Shown: positions 35,772 to 47,831, numbered from the stretch's first letter. The stretch is 64,000 bases of DNA from an uncultured Elusimicrobiales bacterium (GCA_944324645.1 CALUXB010000004.1:1-64000), one strand, 5' to 3'. Numbers and translations are program-made. The notes: generated by a model from the letters alone, not told the origin.

Positions 35772-36419
35772 TTACAGTTGGGCAATGCCTTCTTTAATGG
35801 CATAGCGCACCAGCTCGGCTTGTTTATGAATGCCCAGCTTTTTCATAATGTTGTTGCGGTGCACGTGAATGGTATTTAAAGACAAATTGAATGTTTTGGC
35901 AATTTGTTTGCTGCTGTACCCTTCGGCAATCAGCTGCAACACTTCTTTTTCTTTCGGGGTTAGGCCCGTTACGTCGCGTTTGCGCGAAGAAGTCTTGCCC
36001 AAAAAGCCCTGCACAATATATTTAGACACCTTGCTGCACAAATAGAAACGGCCCGCGGCCACTTCTTTAATAGCGTCCACAATCTCATCTGCCGTAGAAA
36101 CTTTTACAATAAAACCTTTGGCCCCGGCTTTAAGCGCTTTTTCCACAGACACGCGGTCGTCATACATACTCAGCATGACCACTTTGGCCTGGGGCTGCAT
36201 TTTTACCAGCCGCTGTACCGACTCTATCCCGTTCAAAACCGGCATGGAAATATCTACCACATACACGTCAGCCTCATTTTTTGCGGCCCATTCCACCAGC
36301 TCTTTCCCGTTGGAAATTTCGGCCACCACTTGCATATCCTTTCCTTTGCGTTCCAACACGGCGCGCACGCCGTCGCGCACAATAGCGTGGTCATCTGCCA
36401 ATACTACTTTTATATTCAT
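35772..36419 (-). CDS. NarL/LuxR-family response regulator
   Basis: A 215-aa regulator. The receiver domain has DDHAIVRDG at the N-terminus, the phospho-acceptor Asp in VYVVDISMPVLNG near residue 56 and the conserved Lys in GAKGFIVK. The C-terminal HTH has LTPKEKEVLQLIAEGYSSKQIAKTF and LSLNTIHVHRNNIMKKL, the GerE/LuxR signature. It overlaps its kinase by four bases, so the pair is a two-component system. Confidence 0.93.
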   Translation of the reverse strand: MNIKVVLADDHAIVRDGVRAVLERKGKDMQVVAEISNGKELVEWAAKNEADVYVVDISMPVLNGIESVQRLVKMQPQAKVVMLSMYDDRVSVEKALKAGAKGFIVKVSTADEIVDAIKEVAAGRFYLCSKVSKYIVQGFLGKTSSRKRDVTGLTPKEKEVLQLIAEGYSSKQIAKTFNLSLNTIHVHRNNIMKKLGIHKQAELVRYAIKEGIAQL

Positions 36420-37525
36420 ATTTTGTTCACCCCGTACACGACTTTAGGGCACTTGGCTTGCACAACAGTTCCTTTGCCCGGTTCGCTTTTAATGGTAAGT
36501 TTTCCACCTAAATAAGCCACACTGTCCCGCATAGACAAAAGCCCAATATGCTTAATGGAACGTTGGGAAGAGGGCTTAAAGCCTTTTCCGTTGTCGCTTA
36601 TTTTCAGCGTGACGTCATTGACGCCCCGCTTAATGCTTACTTCTACGCGTGTGGCCCCGGAATGTTTGATAATGTTGTTCAAACTTTCCTGCGCCACGCG
36701 GTATAAAATAATTTTTACTTCTTCAGATACGCTGACTCCGTCGGCGCTTTCGGCTTTAAATGTATGTTTAATGCCTTTATACTGCGTCATATTATCCAGC
36801 AGTTCTTGTACGGCATCGGCCAGCGTGACCGTTTCCAAATTGGGCGGGCGTAAATTAACCACAATATTTTTAACCCGCTCTATACAGTTTTTTATCTGTA
36901 CGTCCAAATCGGCAATATCTTTTAAAGCCCGTTTCTGGTCGCCTTCTTTGACGCTCTCTTTGACCATACTGAGCAGCGAGGTTAAAATAACCGCCGCAGA
37001 GCCAATTTCATCGTGCAAAGCCGAAGAAATTTTTTTACGCTCTTCTTCCCGCGCCATCAGCAAGAGCTGCGGGAAAGTCCGCCCGCCGACTTCTTTTAAA
37101 AAATGGGTATGGGAATAATTATACGCCCAGGGCGTAATATTTTTGACCAACCCCAACACACTGCCTATTTTGCCCTCGCTGTCGCGCAGCGCAATAAGCG
37201 TGGACTGAAAAAAACAGGTATCTTTGTCTTTGCACACGCTCCATTCATAGCTGACCACTTCCCCCGCCGCGGCTTTTTCGTGGGCACGCTGGTGTACCGG
37301 CTGGCTGGGATCTATGCAAGAGTGGAAGGAAAACCCTTCGGGCTTGCCAAACATAAAGACCTGCTTATGCGCTATATCGGCTACATAGACCAAATCATAC
37401 CCTTCTACTCCTTTCTCCTTAATGGAAGCAAAAGAGGAAGGATTATCCACAAACAAAGCTGCTTCCGCGCACCCGTCCGGGCACGGATAAATACAGCTTT
37501 TTTTGTCTTTTTGAGATTTAGTCAT
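36416..37525 (-). CDS. Sensor histidine kinase, cytoplasmic, Cys-rich PAS input
   Basis: A 369-aa kinase with no membrane segment. The N-terminal 125 residues form a PAS-like sensor with clustered cysteines (CIYPCPDGC at residues 11-19, then HSC, SVC and DTC further on), which could hold an iron-sulfur or other metal centre. The HisKA_3 dimerisation helix has LMAREEERKKISSALHDEIG with the phospho-His, and the C-terminal HATPase has an SDNGKGF motif. NarL-type kinases without transmembrane spans and with cysteine-rich PAS domains often sense oxygen or redox state; here that is an inference. It is the first gene of the operon, starting seven bases after a TAATAT -10 without Shine-Dalgarno. Confidence 0.88.
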   Translation of the reverse strand: MTKSQKDKKSCIYPCPDGCAEAALFVDNPSSFASIKEKGVEGYDLVYVADIAHKQVFMFGKPEGFSFHSCIDPSQPVHQRAHEKAAAGEVVSYEWSVCKDKDTCFFQSTLIALRDSEGKIGSVLGLVKNITPWAYNYSHTHFLKEVGGRTFPQLLLMAREEERKKISSALHDEIGSAAVILTSLLSMVKESVKEGDQKRALKDIADLDVQIKNCIERVKNIVVNLRPPNLETVTLADAVQELLDNMTQYKGIKHTFKAESADGVSVSEEVKIILYRVAQESLNNIIKHSGATRVEVSIKRGVNDVTLKISDNGKGFKPSSQRSIKHIGLLSMRDSVAYLGGKLTIKSEPGKGTVVQAKCPKVVYGVNKI

Positions 37526-37532
37526 AGGCTCT

Positions 37533-37559
37533 ATATTAAAATCTGATAGTTAGATTTTA
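37533..37559 (-). promoter_or_regulatory. Two-component operon promoter with overlapping inverted repeat
   Basis: On the minus strand the -10 TAATAT ends seven bases before the kinase ATG. A perfect inverted repeat, TAAAATCT-N7-AGATTTTA (37537-37559), overlaps and extends upstream of the -10, a position suited to an operator for its own or another regulator. Confidence 0.45.
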
Positions 37560-37766
37560 CTATTTTTTGGCTTATTTTCCACATAATACTTTACTATTTT
37601 CCTCACCATAAACCCAAAAACATTCTTAATGCATAACGCGTATTTCCAACCATTTGGGCTTCGTTATTTTCAAGTCCGTTTGTCCCGCTCTAAAACCAAC
37701 CGGCACACCAAGACTGCGCCGCTTTTGGCAGCCGCAGACCGCCGGGCGTGGCGCACATAAGTTTGG

Positions 37767-37772
37767 TATAAT
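37767..37772 (+). promoter_or_regulatory. Extended -10 for PBP1A (leaderless candidate)
   Basis: TGG-TATAAT is followed by seven bases and then ATG 37780. There is no Shine-Dalgarno site. The same TTTGGTATAAT string drives tRNA-Ser at the start of the window. Confidence 0.55.
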
Positions 37773-37779
37773 TTAAATA

Positions 37780-39912
37780 ATGAGAAAGCTGGGGCAATTT
37801 ATCACTTCCAAATTCTTTTTATTCTGCGTGCTGGGCGTGCTGTTTGTTGGCATTATCGGCAGCGCGGTATTTATGCGTTATATTTTCTCCGGCATTCCCC
37901 CCGTATATGAGATGGAAGAATATACCCCTTCTCTAACCACCAAAGTCTTTGACCGAAACGGCAAGTTAATACACGAATTTTCCATTGAAAAACGCAGTAT
38001 GGTGCCACTGGAAGAAATCCCCGTAGATTTGCAAAACGGCGTAGTGGCTATGGAAGACCGCGATTTCTTTGAACACGCCGGTTTTTCCGTACGCGGCATT
38101 TTGCGCGCGCTGATGCACGATATTTTAAGCGGCAGCGCCAAGCAGGGGGGCTCTACCTTAACACAGCAGCTCTCGCGCGGGGTGTTTTTAACCCAACAAA
38201 AAAAGATTATTCGCAAAATACGCGAAATTATCCTGGCCGTTCAAATAGAGCACCGCTTCAGCAAGCCTGAAATTTTGCAGCTTTACCTTAATGAAATTTA
38301 CCTGGGCAGCGGCGCCTACGGCGTCAAAGCCGCCGCCAAACGCTACTTTAATAAAGAGCTTTCTGAGCTGACCACCGGCGAGGCGGCTCTCATCGTAGGC
38401 TTAATTCCTTCCCCCGGAAACTACAACCCCTTTGCCAACCCGGAGCGCGCCAAAGCCCGGCGCAACCTGGTGCTGCAGGTAATGTATGAACAAGGCTACA
38501 TCAGCCAAGAAGATTTGAATAAAGCATTAGAAGAGCCTCTGCCGGAAAAAGAACCCGCCCCAGAAGGGGACAAACCCGGCCTGTATTTTATTGAACAGGT
38601 GCGCCGTATTTTAGAACCTAAATACGGCACGGAAACTTTATGGAAAGGCGGCCTCAACATTTACACCACCGTAGATATTGACCAGCAAGCCATAGCCGAA
38701 GAAATTATGAACCAGAAATTAAATGAGCTGGATATGGTGGTAGCCAAAGGGCTGGGCATAGAAATAGAACCCGAAGACCCAGACGCCGAAGTCGAAAAAG
38801 TAGAGGCGGAAACACCAGAAGCACAAGATGAAGAAGAGCCGGATTTCCCGCGTCTGCAAGGGGCCTTTATGGTGCGTGACGTAAAAACGGGCGCCGTGCG
38901 CGTGCTGATTGGCGGGCGCAGCTTCACCGAAAGTAAATTTAACCGCGCCACGCAAGCCAACCGCCAGCCAGGCTCCTCTTTCAAACCCTATGTATGGATG
39001 GCGGCCCTGCAGCAGGGCTATACGCCGGCCACATTGGTCAAAGACTTGCCCAGTATGTTCTATTTTGACGGGCGCAATTGGCACACCTTCAATGAAAACT
39101 CCGATTTGTATTCTTTGGAGCTGGCGTCCCAGTCTTTTATCGGCAACAAATCTTTCAACGTGTGGGCGCCGCAAAACTTAGGAGGCAGAAACGAGGGCTG
39201 GATTACCCTGCGCAAAGCGCTGGAAAAATCCAAAAACCTGGTAGCCGTCAACTTAATTGACGCCATCACCCCGCGCAAAGTCATCAATGTAGCCCGCAAA
39301 GCCGGCCTGACCGGCCCGCTGCCCAATGTGCCGGCGCTGGCGCTGGGCGTCAACGTGCTGCATATGGACGAACATTTGGCCGCGCTGACCACTTTTGGCA
39401 ATGGCGGCATTCACACAGACAACTATTATATTGAACGCGTGGAAGACAACAACGGCCGCGTGCTGGAAGAGCATATCGGGCAGGAAACGGAGGCTTTCTC
39501 CCCGCAGGATTCTTATTTGCTTATTAATATGATGAAAGGCGTGGTGCAGCGCGGCAGCGGGCGCGCCGCCAACCGCTTAGGCCGCCCCTTGGCCGGCAAA
39601 ACCGGCACCACCCAAAGCCACCGCGATATGTGGTTTGTGGGTATGACGCCGCACACCGCAGCCGCCGCCTGGATGGGATATGATGACGACACTTCCCAAG
39701 AAAAATACCAATGGCAGGGCAGCACCACCGCGCGCTGGTGGGCAGACATTATGGAGCAGATTTTAAAAGACGAGCCCAAAGACGACTTCCCGGTGCCGGA
39801 AGGCATTTCCTTCTCTTACATTAACCCCAACACGGGCAAACTGGCCACGCCGACCGACCCCAACAAATTTTTGGAAGCGTTCAAAAAAGGCACCGAGCCG
39901 ACCAGCTTCTAA
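37780..39912 (+). CDS. mrcA: Class A penicillin-binding protein (PBP1A)
   Basis: A 710-aa bifunctional peptidoglycan synthase: it polymerises glycan strands and cross-links peptides. One N-terminal membrane anchor spans about residues 12-33. The GT51 domain follows, with MEDRDFFEHAGF and GGSTLTQQLSR. The transpeptidase has SxxK in PGSSFKP, SxN in EKSKNL and KTG in LAGKTGTTQ. An acidic insert rich in Glu and Pro lies between the domains near residues 325-350. The gene symbol follows family usage. The terminal hairpin at 39921 marks its end. Confidence 0.93.
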   Translation: MRKLGQFITSKFFLFCVLGVLFVGIIGSAVFMRYIFSGIPPVYEMEEYTPSLTTKVFDRNGKLIHEFSIEKRSMVPLEEIPVDLQNGVVAMEDRDFFEHAGFSVRGILRALMHDILSGSAKQGGSTLTQQLSRGVFLTQQKKIIRKIREIILAVQIEHRFSKPEILQLYLNEIYLGSGAYGVKAAAKRYFNKELSELTTGEAALIVGLIPSPGNYNPFANPERAKARRNLVLQVMYEQGYISQEDLNKALEEPLPEKEPAPEGDKPGLYFIEQVRRILEPKYGTETLWKGGLNIYTTVDIDQQAIAEEIMNQKLNELDMVVAKGLGIEIEPEDPDAEVEKVEAETPEAQDEEEPDFPRLQGAFMVRDVKTGAVRVLIGGRSFTESKFNRATQANRQPGSSFKPYVWMAALQQGYTPATLVKDLPSMFYFDGRNWHTFNENSDLYSLELASQSFIGNKSFNVWAPQNLGGRNEGWITLRKALEKSKNLVAVNLIDAITPRKVINVARKAGLTGPLPNVPALALGVNVLHMDEHLAALTTFGNGGIHTDNYYIERVEDNNGRVLEEHIGQETEAFSPQDSYLLINMMKGVVQRGSGRAANRLGRPLAGKTGTTQSHRDMWFVGMTPHTAAAAWMGYDDDTSQEKYQWQGSTTARWWADIMEQILKDEPKDDFPVPEGISFSYINPNTGKLATPTDPNKFLEAFKKGTEPTSF

Positions 39913-39920
39913 CCCCTTTC

Positions 39921-39942
39921 CCGCCCGCCAAAAGGCGGGCGG
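39921..39942 (+). terminator. GC-rich hairpin between PBP1A and mfd genes
   Basis: CCGCCCGCC and GGCGGGCGG form a perfect 9-bp stem with an AAAA loop. It is not followed by a T run, and the mfd start codon is only 12 bases further, so it may be a weak terminator or a translational control element. Confidence 0.4.
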
Positions 39943-39954
39943 TGTATCTATAGT

Positions 39955-43113
<3,159 letters not shown>

Positions 43114-43115
43114 AT

Positions 43116-43961
43116 ATGAAGAAATTATCTATTTGTCTTTTGCTGTCCATTTTATTTTCCGCTTGCGACAAACCCCAGCCGGCCAACACAGACGCTGAGG
43201 CTATATCAGCCGATACCGTCATTGCCCAGGTGGGCCCGGTGGCCATTACCCAAAAACAACTTGACGACCGCCTGGCCGTACTGTCCAAAGAGGACCAGGA
43301 ATTTGCCAAAACCTCCGTCGGCAGACGCAATTTTATCCACTTGCTGGTGCGTGAACAGCTGATTGCTCTAGACGCCAAAGACGAAGAAATAGACCAATCC
43401 GACGTCTATTTAACCGCCCTGGAAGACAAACGCGCCCAGCTGCGAGATATTTATAATGAATATGCCACCCTGCTCTTAGGCCGCCTGTGGGAAGAGAGTA
43501 TGCTTGAAAAAGGCATTTTAGCTGTAACCGACGAAGAAATAGCGGCCTATTATGACAAATACCCCTATGAAATGACCATTAAGCAGCTCATTATCCCAGA
43601 CGCCCAAACGGCAGACGCCGTTTGGCGCGAGCTCAAACGCTCCAAAAGCCGCTGGAAAGAATTGGAACGCCAATACTCCAAAGCGCCTGAGCAGAGCAAA
43701 GGCCAGGAAATTACCTTTATGCCGGGCGAATTTATCCCGGAGCTGGAAGTAATTGCCGCCAATTCCCCCACCGGCTCTGTGCAGGGATTTGTCAAAACCG
43801 CCCAAGGATTTCATATAATAATGAAGACGCGGGAACGCCGCCTCTCTTTAAAAGACGCCGCCCCGCGCATCCGCGCCATTTTGGAAAAACAAAAAGAAGA
43901 CGCGGCTTTAAACGCTTTGCAAAACAAATATAAGGTGGTTATTTATGAACAAGATGAGTAA
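43116..43961 (+). CDS. Parvulin-type peptidyl-prolyl isomerase lipoprotein
   Basis: A 281-aa envelope lipoprotein: residues 1-17 are a signal peptide ending FSAC, and Cys18 is the likely lipidation site. A SurA/PrsA-type N domain follows (VIAQVGPVAITQKQLDDRLA), then a PPIC isomerase domain around MTIKQLIIPD and GFVKTAQGFHIIMKTRERR. It is predicted to help outer-membrane or exported proteins fold in the periplasm. It starts two bases after mfd and overlaps the next SurA-like gene by 17 bases. Confidence 0.85.
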   Translation: MKKLSICLLLSILFSACDKPQPANTDAEAISADTVIAQVGPVAITQKQLDDRLAVLSKEDQEFAKTSVGRRNFIHLLVREQLIALDAKDEEIDQSDVYLTALEDKRAQLRDIYNEYATLLLGRLWEESMLEKGILAVTDEEIAAYYDKYPYEMTIKQLIIPDAQTADAVWRELKRSKSRWKELERQYSKAPEQSKGQEITFMPGEFIPELEVIAANSPTGSVQGFVKTAQGFHIIMKTRERRLSLKDAAPRIRAILEKQKEDAALNALQNKYKVVIYEQDE

Positions 43962-45225
43962 ATTTTTATTGCCCGCGCTGGCCTTGTGCTTGGCGGCGGG
44001 AGCCCAGGGGAAAGTGATGGAATCTTCCGTCGCTACAGTCAACGGCAAGCCGGTGCTGGCCTCAGATTATGACTCCTATTATGAAGGCGTTATAGAGCAA
44101 TACCAGGCCGCCGCCCCGCAGTTTTTAGAACAACCCTATGCCAAAGATTTTCTGGGCAAAGAGGTGCTCAAAGAACTTATTTCCAAAGAACTTTTATACC
44201 AGGCCGCCGATGAGGCCAAAATTACGGTCAAAGACTCGGAGATAGACGAGGGGATTAACGAAATCAAAACCCGCTTTATCGTAGATGAAAACGGCAAACA
44301 GGACCCCAAAGGAGCCGACAAACGCTTTAACGAAGCGCTCAAAAAACAGCACTTGACGCTCAAATCCTACAAAGAAAAAATCAAAAAGGATATTGCCGTT
44401 AAAAAATTAATGGAAGCGCAAATCCAGTCCACCGTCAAACCCGTAGAAGAAGCCGACGTCAAAGCCCTCTACGCCAACGTGGAAGCCGTTATGAAAAACA
44501 ATACCAAGGCCCTCAAAAAGTTGGAAAAAGAGGACCCGGTGAAACTGCGCGAAGCACAGCTGATTGCCGCCAAACTTAAACAGCTCTCCGCCGAACAGGT
44601 GCGTGTGGGGCACATTTATTTAGCCCTCACCCCTGACACCTCCAAAGAAGACGCCAAGAAAAAAGAAGAGCTGGCCAAACAAATTAAAAAAGAATTGGAC
44701 GGAGGAATGGACTTTTCCGCCGCCGTCAAAAAATATACCGAAGACAAAGCCGCGCTGGCCAGTGGCGGGGATATGATTTTAATCAAAGGCATCGCTCCTA
44801 AAGAAGTGGACGAAGCGGCCTTCTCTTTAGCCGTGGGCAAAGTCAGCCAACCGATTAAGACCGACATTGGCTGGCACATCATTAAAATCAAAGAAAAACG
44901 CGCCGAAAGAGAAATCGGCTACGACGATATCGCCCAAGATTTGGCCCAATATGTGGCCCAGCAGAAAATCCAGACCGCGCTGGCGGAATACGTCAACGGC
45001 TTGGCTGACAAAGCCGACATCAAAGTAACCAAAACCTTTGAAGTGGACGCCCAAATTGAAGCCGAAGCCGCCAAACGCGCCTCTGAGGAAGCCAAAAAAG
45101 AAGCGGACAAAGTAGCCAAAGAAGACAAAAAAGAAAGTGCTAAAGAAGAAAAATCCGCTCAAAAGGCAGACGAAAAAGCACAAAAAGAAGAAGCCAAAGC
45201 TGAAAAAGAAGGCGCCAAAAAATAA
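43945..45225 (+). CDS. SurA-like periplasmic chaperone/isomerase with charged tail
   Basis: A 426-aa exported protein, signal peptide residues 1-22. The SurA N domain begins SSVATVNGKPVLASDYDSYY. One parvulin domain follows, with RVGHIYLALTPDTS, SGGDMILIKG and TDIGWHIIKIKEKR. The last 60 residues are almost only Lys, Glu and Ala, a probable extended helix. The usual SurA has two isomerase domains, so this is a single-domain relative. SD AAGGTGG precedes ATG 43945, inside the previous gene. Confidence 0.88.
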   Translation: MNKMSKFLLPALALCLAAGAQGKVMESSVATVNGKPVLASDYDSYYEGVIEQYQAAAPQFLEQPYAKDFLGKEVLKELISKELLYQAADEAKITVKDSEIDEGINEIKTRFIVDENGKQDPKGADKRFNEALKKQHLTLKSYKEKIKKDIAVKKLMEAQIQSTVKPVEEADVKALYANVEAVMKNNTKALKKLEKEDPVKLREAQLIAAKLKQLSAEQVRVGHIYLALTPDTSKEDAKKKEELAKQIKKELDGGMDFSAAVKKYTEDKAALASGGDMILIKGIAPKEVDEAAFSLAVGKVSQPIKTDIGWHIIKIKEKRAEREIGYDDIAQDLAQYVAQQKIQTALAEYVNGLADKADIKVTKTFEVDAQIEAEAAKRASEEAKKEADKVAKEDKKESAKEEKSAQKADEKAQKEEAKAEKEGAKK

Positions 45226-45243
45226 TTAGATTACTTGCTTATC

Positions 45244-45277
45244 AGGCGGCGCCCGCGCAAACGGGAGCCGCCTTTTT
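45244..45277 (+). terminator. Terminator before pdxA
   Basis: AGGCGGC...CCCG pairs with CGGG...GCCGCCT, each arm with one bulged base, followed by five T. Confidence 0.75.
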
Positions 45278-45286
45278 ATTAAACTG

Positions 45287-46210
45287 ATGAAGAAAAAACC
45301 CGTTTTATTTATTACCGCCGGAGAACCGCTGGGCATTGGACCGGAAGTTACCGTCAAAGCCCTGCAGGACCCGCGCGTACAGGCCGCCTGCCGCCCCGTT
45401 GTGATTGGGGAGCCGGACAGCCTGGCAGCGGCCGGCTACACGCCGGATTTGGCCCCGCTTATTATCCAGCAATCCCTATGCAAAAAACCCCGCAGACCAG
45501 AGCCCAGCGCCTGGGGCGGCGAGATTTCTTTTAAATCTCTGCAGCTGGCCTGCCGCTTAGCCAGCCAAAAAGCAGGGGCTGGCGTAGTGACCGCTCCTAT
45601 TTCCAAACAAAGCTGGGCCAGAGCCAAAGTGCCTTATACGGGCCATACCGAATTCTTGCGCGCCCATTACGGTAACACCGCGCTGATGATGTTTGTCAGC
45701 GGGCCGGTGCGCTGCGCGCTGGTCAGCGAACATTTTGCCATTAAAGATTTGCACAAAGTGCTCACCAAGGCCCGCATTGTGCGTGCCGGAGAAGATTTTG
45801 CCCAGGCGCTGCGCACACTGGGCGTTAAAAAACCCCATATTGCGCTGTGTACCTTAAACCCGCACGGGGGCGACAACGGACGCTTCGGCAATGAGGAAGC
45901 CCGCGTCATTATCCCTGCGCTAAACGCGCTATGCGCAGGCGGCATACAGGCCGAAGGGCCCTACCCGGTGGACAGCCTGTGGCTGGCGCACGCGCGCGGC
46001 AATTTTGACGGCATTTTGTGTATGTACCACGACCAGGCGCTTTTGGGCCTGAAACTGGCGGCAGAAGAGCCCATTGTGCATATTACCGCCGGGCTGGACT
46101 TTTTGCGCACATCCCCCACACACGGCACGGCTTTTGACATTGCCGGACAGAATAGGGCGGACCCGTCCAGTATGACAGCCGCTGTTTTGTTTGCCGCAGG
46201 CCGCTCTTAA
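45287..46210 (+). CDS. pdxA: 4-hydroxythreonine-4-phosphate dehydrogenase
   Basis: A 307-aa enzyme of the DXP-dependent vitamin B6 route. Visible features are ITAGEPLGIGPEV at the N-terminus, APISKQSWARAKVPYTGHTEFL, LVSEHFAIKD and the metal-binding MYHDQALLGLKL with HGTAFDIAG near the end. PdxA-like proteins also occur in other pathways, but the sequence looks standard. There is no clear Shine-Dalgarno site; the ATG lies ten bases after the terminator T run. Confidence 0.9.
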   Translation: MKKKPVLFITAGEPLGIGPEVTVKALQDPRVQAACRPVVIGEPDSLAAAGYTPDLAPLIIQQSLCKKPRRPEPSAWGGEISFKSLQLACRLASQKAGAGVVTAPISKQSWARAKVPYTGHTEFLRAHYGNTALMMFVSGPVRCALVSEHFAIKDLHKVLTKARIVRAGEDFAQALRTLGVKKPHIALCTLNPHGGDNGRFGNEEARVIIPALNALCAGGIQAEGPYPVDSLWLAHARGNFDGILCMYHDQALLGLKLAAEEPIVHITAGLDFLRTSPTHGTAFDIAGQNRADPSSMTAAVLFAAGRS

Positions 46211-46220
46211 AGCAATCAGA

Positions 46221-46784
46221 TTATACTCCCCAATCAGGAAAGGCAAAACAATTGCAGGAACCAAAAGAACAGACCTCAGTGCCGGCAACAGTAGTGCTGC
46301 CCGTCACGCTCTTGCAAAGTTTTTCAGCGCGAACGTCGTTGCTTTTTGCACAGCACCAACGGTAATAGGGGGTTAAGGAATATTGATTATTGAGCAAGGC
46401 AGTATTGTAGACATACACGTTGCCGTTGTTGATATTAATTTCTACATTAGTCCCATTAGGATACGTCATAACTGGGTTATTATTATCCGCAACAGACAGC
46501 GTACCGCCGGAAGGAACCTGTATAGGCAATTCGTCAAAACTTTGTGCGTAACTTCCATTCTGAAGATAAACGATACGCTCAGCTTCATAAATAGGACGAG
46601 CCAATGTAATAAATTCACTAAAGCGGGCTTTATCTACTGCCGCTTGATACTGGGGCAACGCGATAGCCGCCAAGATGCCGATAATCAGCACCACCACCAA
46701 AAGCTCAATCAGCGTAAAACCGCCAAAACGGCGTTTTACGGGGTTTTTTTCGTCTGCGTTTCTTTTTTGATACATTTTGCACAT
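46221..46784 (-). CDS. Type IV pilin-like protein 1 (T12-promoter family)
   Basis: A 187-aa pilin-like protein. The N-terminus MCKMYQK is shared with two other pilins in this window. The leader ends in RRFGG, then FTLIELLVVVLIIGILAAIALPQY with Glu+5, so PilD cleavage after Gly is expected. The C-terminal domain has at least seven Cys (WCC, then C..C..C.C spacing near the end), suggesting disulfide loops. It starts at ATG 46784, in the loop of the inverted repeat and six bases after the -10. It faces away from the birA operon. Confidence 0.9.
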   Translation of the reverse strand: MCKMYQKRNADEKNPVKRRFGGFTLIELLVVVLIIGILAAIALPQYQAAVDKARFSEFITLARPIYEAERIVYLQNGSYAQSFDELPIQVPSGGTLSVADNNNPVMTYPNGTNVEININNGNVYVYNTALLNNQYSLTPYYRWCCAKSNDVRAEKLCKSVTGSTTVAGTEVCSFGSCNCFAFPDWGV

Positions 46785-46804
46785 ACGAAAAATGTATCAA
46801 AAAA
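46763..46804. repeat. Inverted repeat around the start codon of pilin 1
   Basis: Two 18-base arms (TTTTTTGATACATTTTGC and its complement, with one mismatch here) flank the six-base loop ACATAC, whose minus strand holds the ATG. The same element is perfect at 55835-55876 and 62359-62400. It is not a terminator: there is no T run after the stem in the direction of the gene. Confidence 0.85.
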
Positions 46805-46818
46805 AAAAAACAAAGCAA
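46791..46818 (-). promoter_or_regulatory. T12-spacer promoter of pilin 1
   Basis: On the minus strand TTGCTT (-35), a 16-base spacer containing T12 (46810-46799) and TGA-TACATT (-10), followed by six bases and the ATG. The expected transcription start is the A of the start codon. No Shine-Dalgarno site is present. Confidence 0.65.
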
Positions 46819-46870
46819 GCCCCCTTTACAATTCCCGGTCTGCGGCCCTGTTTTTCTCTTCTTAATTTGA

Positions 46871-46876
46871 TAAAAT
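46871..46876 (+). promoter_or_regulatory. Extended -10 for the birA-oad operon (leaderless candidate)
   Basis: TGA-TAAAAT is followed by six bases and ATG 46883. No Shine-Dalgarno site is present. Confidence 0.5.
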
Positions 46877-46882
46877 AAAGAT

Positions 46883-47584
46883 ATGCAGCAGATTATCCGC
46901 TTCAAGCAGTTGGACTCCACCAATACCTACGCTAAAAATCATTGTGCAGATTTAGCGGATAAAACCGTTATTGTAGCGCAAAGCCAAACCGCCGGCCGTG
47001 GACGCATGGAGCGGAAATTCATCTCTGACAAAGGCGGCCTGTATTTCTCTCTTATCCTTAAAAACAGCCACTTAAACCATTTACCCAATTTAACCCAGCT
47101 GATGGCCCTTTGCGTCTGCAAAACCTTGCAAGAGCTGGGGGCCAATGCCTCTATCAAATGGCCCAACGATGTGTATGCAGACGGCAAAAAAATCTGCGGT
47201 ATGCTTAGTGAGGCCGTAGCCGGGGCGGAAGGCCCGCAAGCTTTAATCATCGGTGTGGGGGTTAATGTTCTACAAGACAACTTGCAGGTGGGCCAGCCCG
47301 CCGTGTCTTTAAAAATGCTGGGCATTTCTTCTACACCGCAACAGGTATTGGACCGCGTGTTGCGGTTCTTTTTTGAAGAATATGAACCGGTGCTTATAAA
47401 CGGATTTTCAGCGATACGCGACGAATATTTGCAGCGCTTCCCTTACATTGGGAAAAACGTGCAGATTAAAAACGGCGCGCTAGACGCTGCAGGTACAGTA
47501 CAAACCATTTCCCAAGACGGGCTTTTGGTGCTGCAAACGCCTCAGGGCCCGGCGGAAATATCAATAGGAGATATGATGGTATGA
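46883..47584 (+). CDS. birA: Biotin-protein ligase (no repressor domain)
   Basis: A 233-aa ligase that attaches biotin to carrier lysines via biotinyl-AMP. It lacks the N-terminal DNA-binding domain of E. coli BirA. The catalytic part has QLDSTNTYAK, the GRGRMERKF biotinyl-AMP loop and KWPNDVYADGKKICGML. The gene overlaps oadG by four bases (ATGA). OadA downstream carries a biotin domain, so the operon encodes an enzyme together with its modifier. Confidence 0.93.
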   Translation: MQQIIRFKQLDSTNTYAKNHCADLADKTVIVAQSQTAGRGRMERKFISDKGGLYFSLILKNSHLNHLPNLTQLMALCVCKTLQELGANASIKWPNDVYADGKKICGMLSEAVAGAEGPQALIIGVGVNVLQDNLQVGQPAVSLKMLGISSTPQQVLDRVLRFFFEEYEPVLINGFSAIRDEYLQRFPYIGKNVQIKNGALDAAGTVQTISQDGLLVLQTPQGPAEISIGDMMV

Positions 47585-47811
47585 GCGCAGAAAGTCTTAT
47601 TATGCAAAGCGTCGTAATCACCATCATCGGTATGCTGATAGTGTTTGTGTTCCTCATCATTATGGTGGAAATGATGCACGTATTGGCGTGGCTGGTGAAG
47701 GTATTGGAAAAATATTTTCCGCAAGCCGTTGCCCAACCGGCGGCTGCCGCGGCTGATAACAGCCTGGTAGCCATAGCCATAGCAGCAGCTAAAAGATTTC
47801 AAGGCAAATAA
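47581..47811 (+). CDS. oadG: Oxaloacetate decarboxylase gamma subunit
   Basis: A 76-aa membrane protein with one span near residues 11-31 (VVITIIGMLIVFVFLIIMV), then an amphipathic, Ala- and Pro-rich stretch. Length, single span and position between birA and oadA fit OadG, which anchors the alpha subunit to the beta subunit and helps assemble the complex. The sequence itself is too short and variable to prove this. Confidence 0.75.
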   Translation: MSAESLIMQSVVITIIGMLIVFVFLIIMVEMMHVLAWLVKVLEKYFPQAVAQPAAAAADNSLVAIAIAAAKRFQGK

Positions 47812-47831
47812 TTTAATTTTAGAGGGATAAA

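Noticed and set aside
46763..46804. Inverted repeat before pilin 1 as a rho-independent terminator
   Set aside because: The T run precedes the stem in the direction of the gene and no T run follows it. The same element stands at two other pilin starts, so it is a start-linked element.
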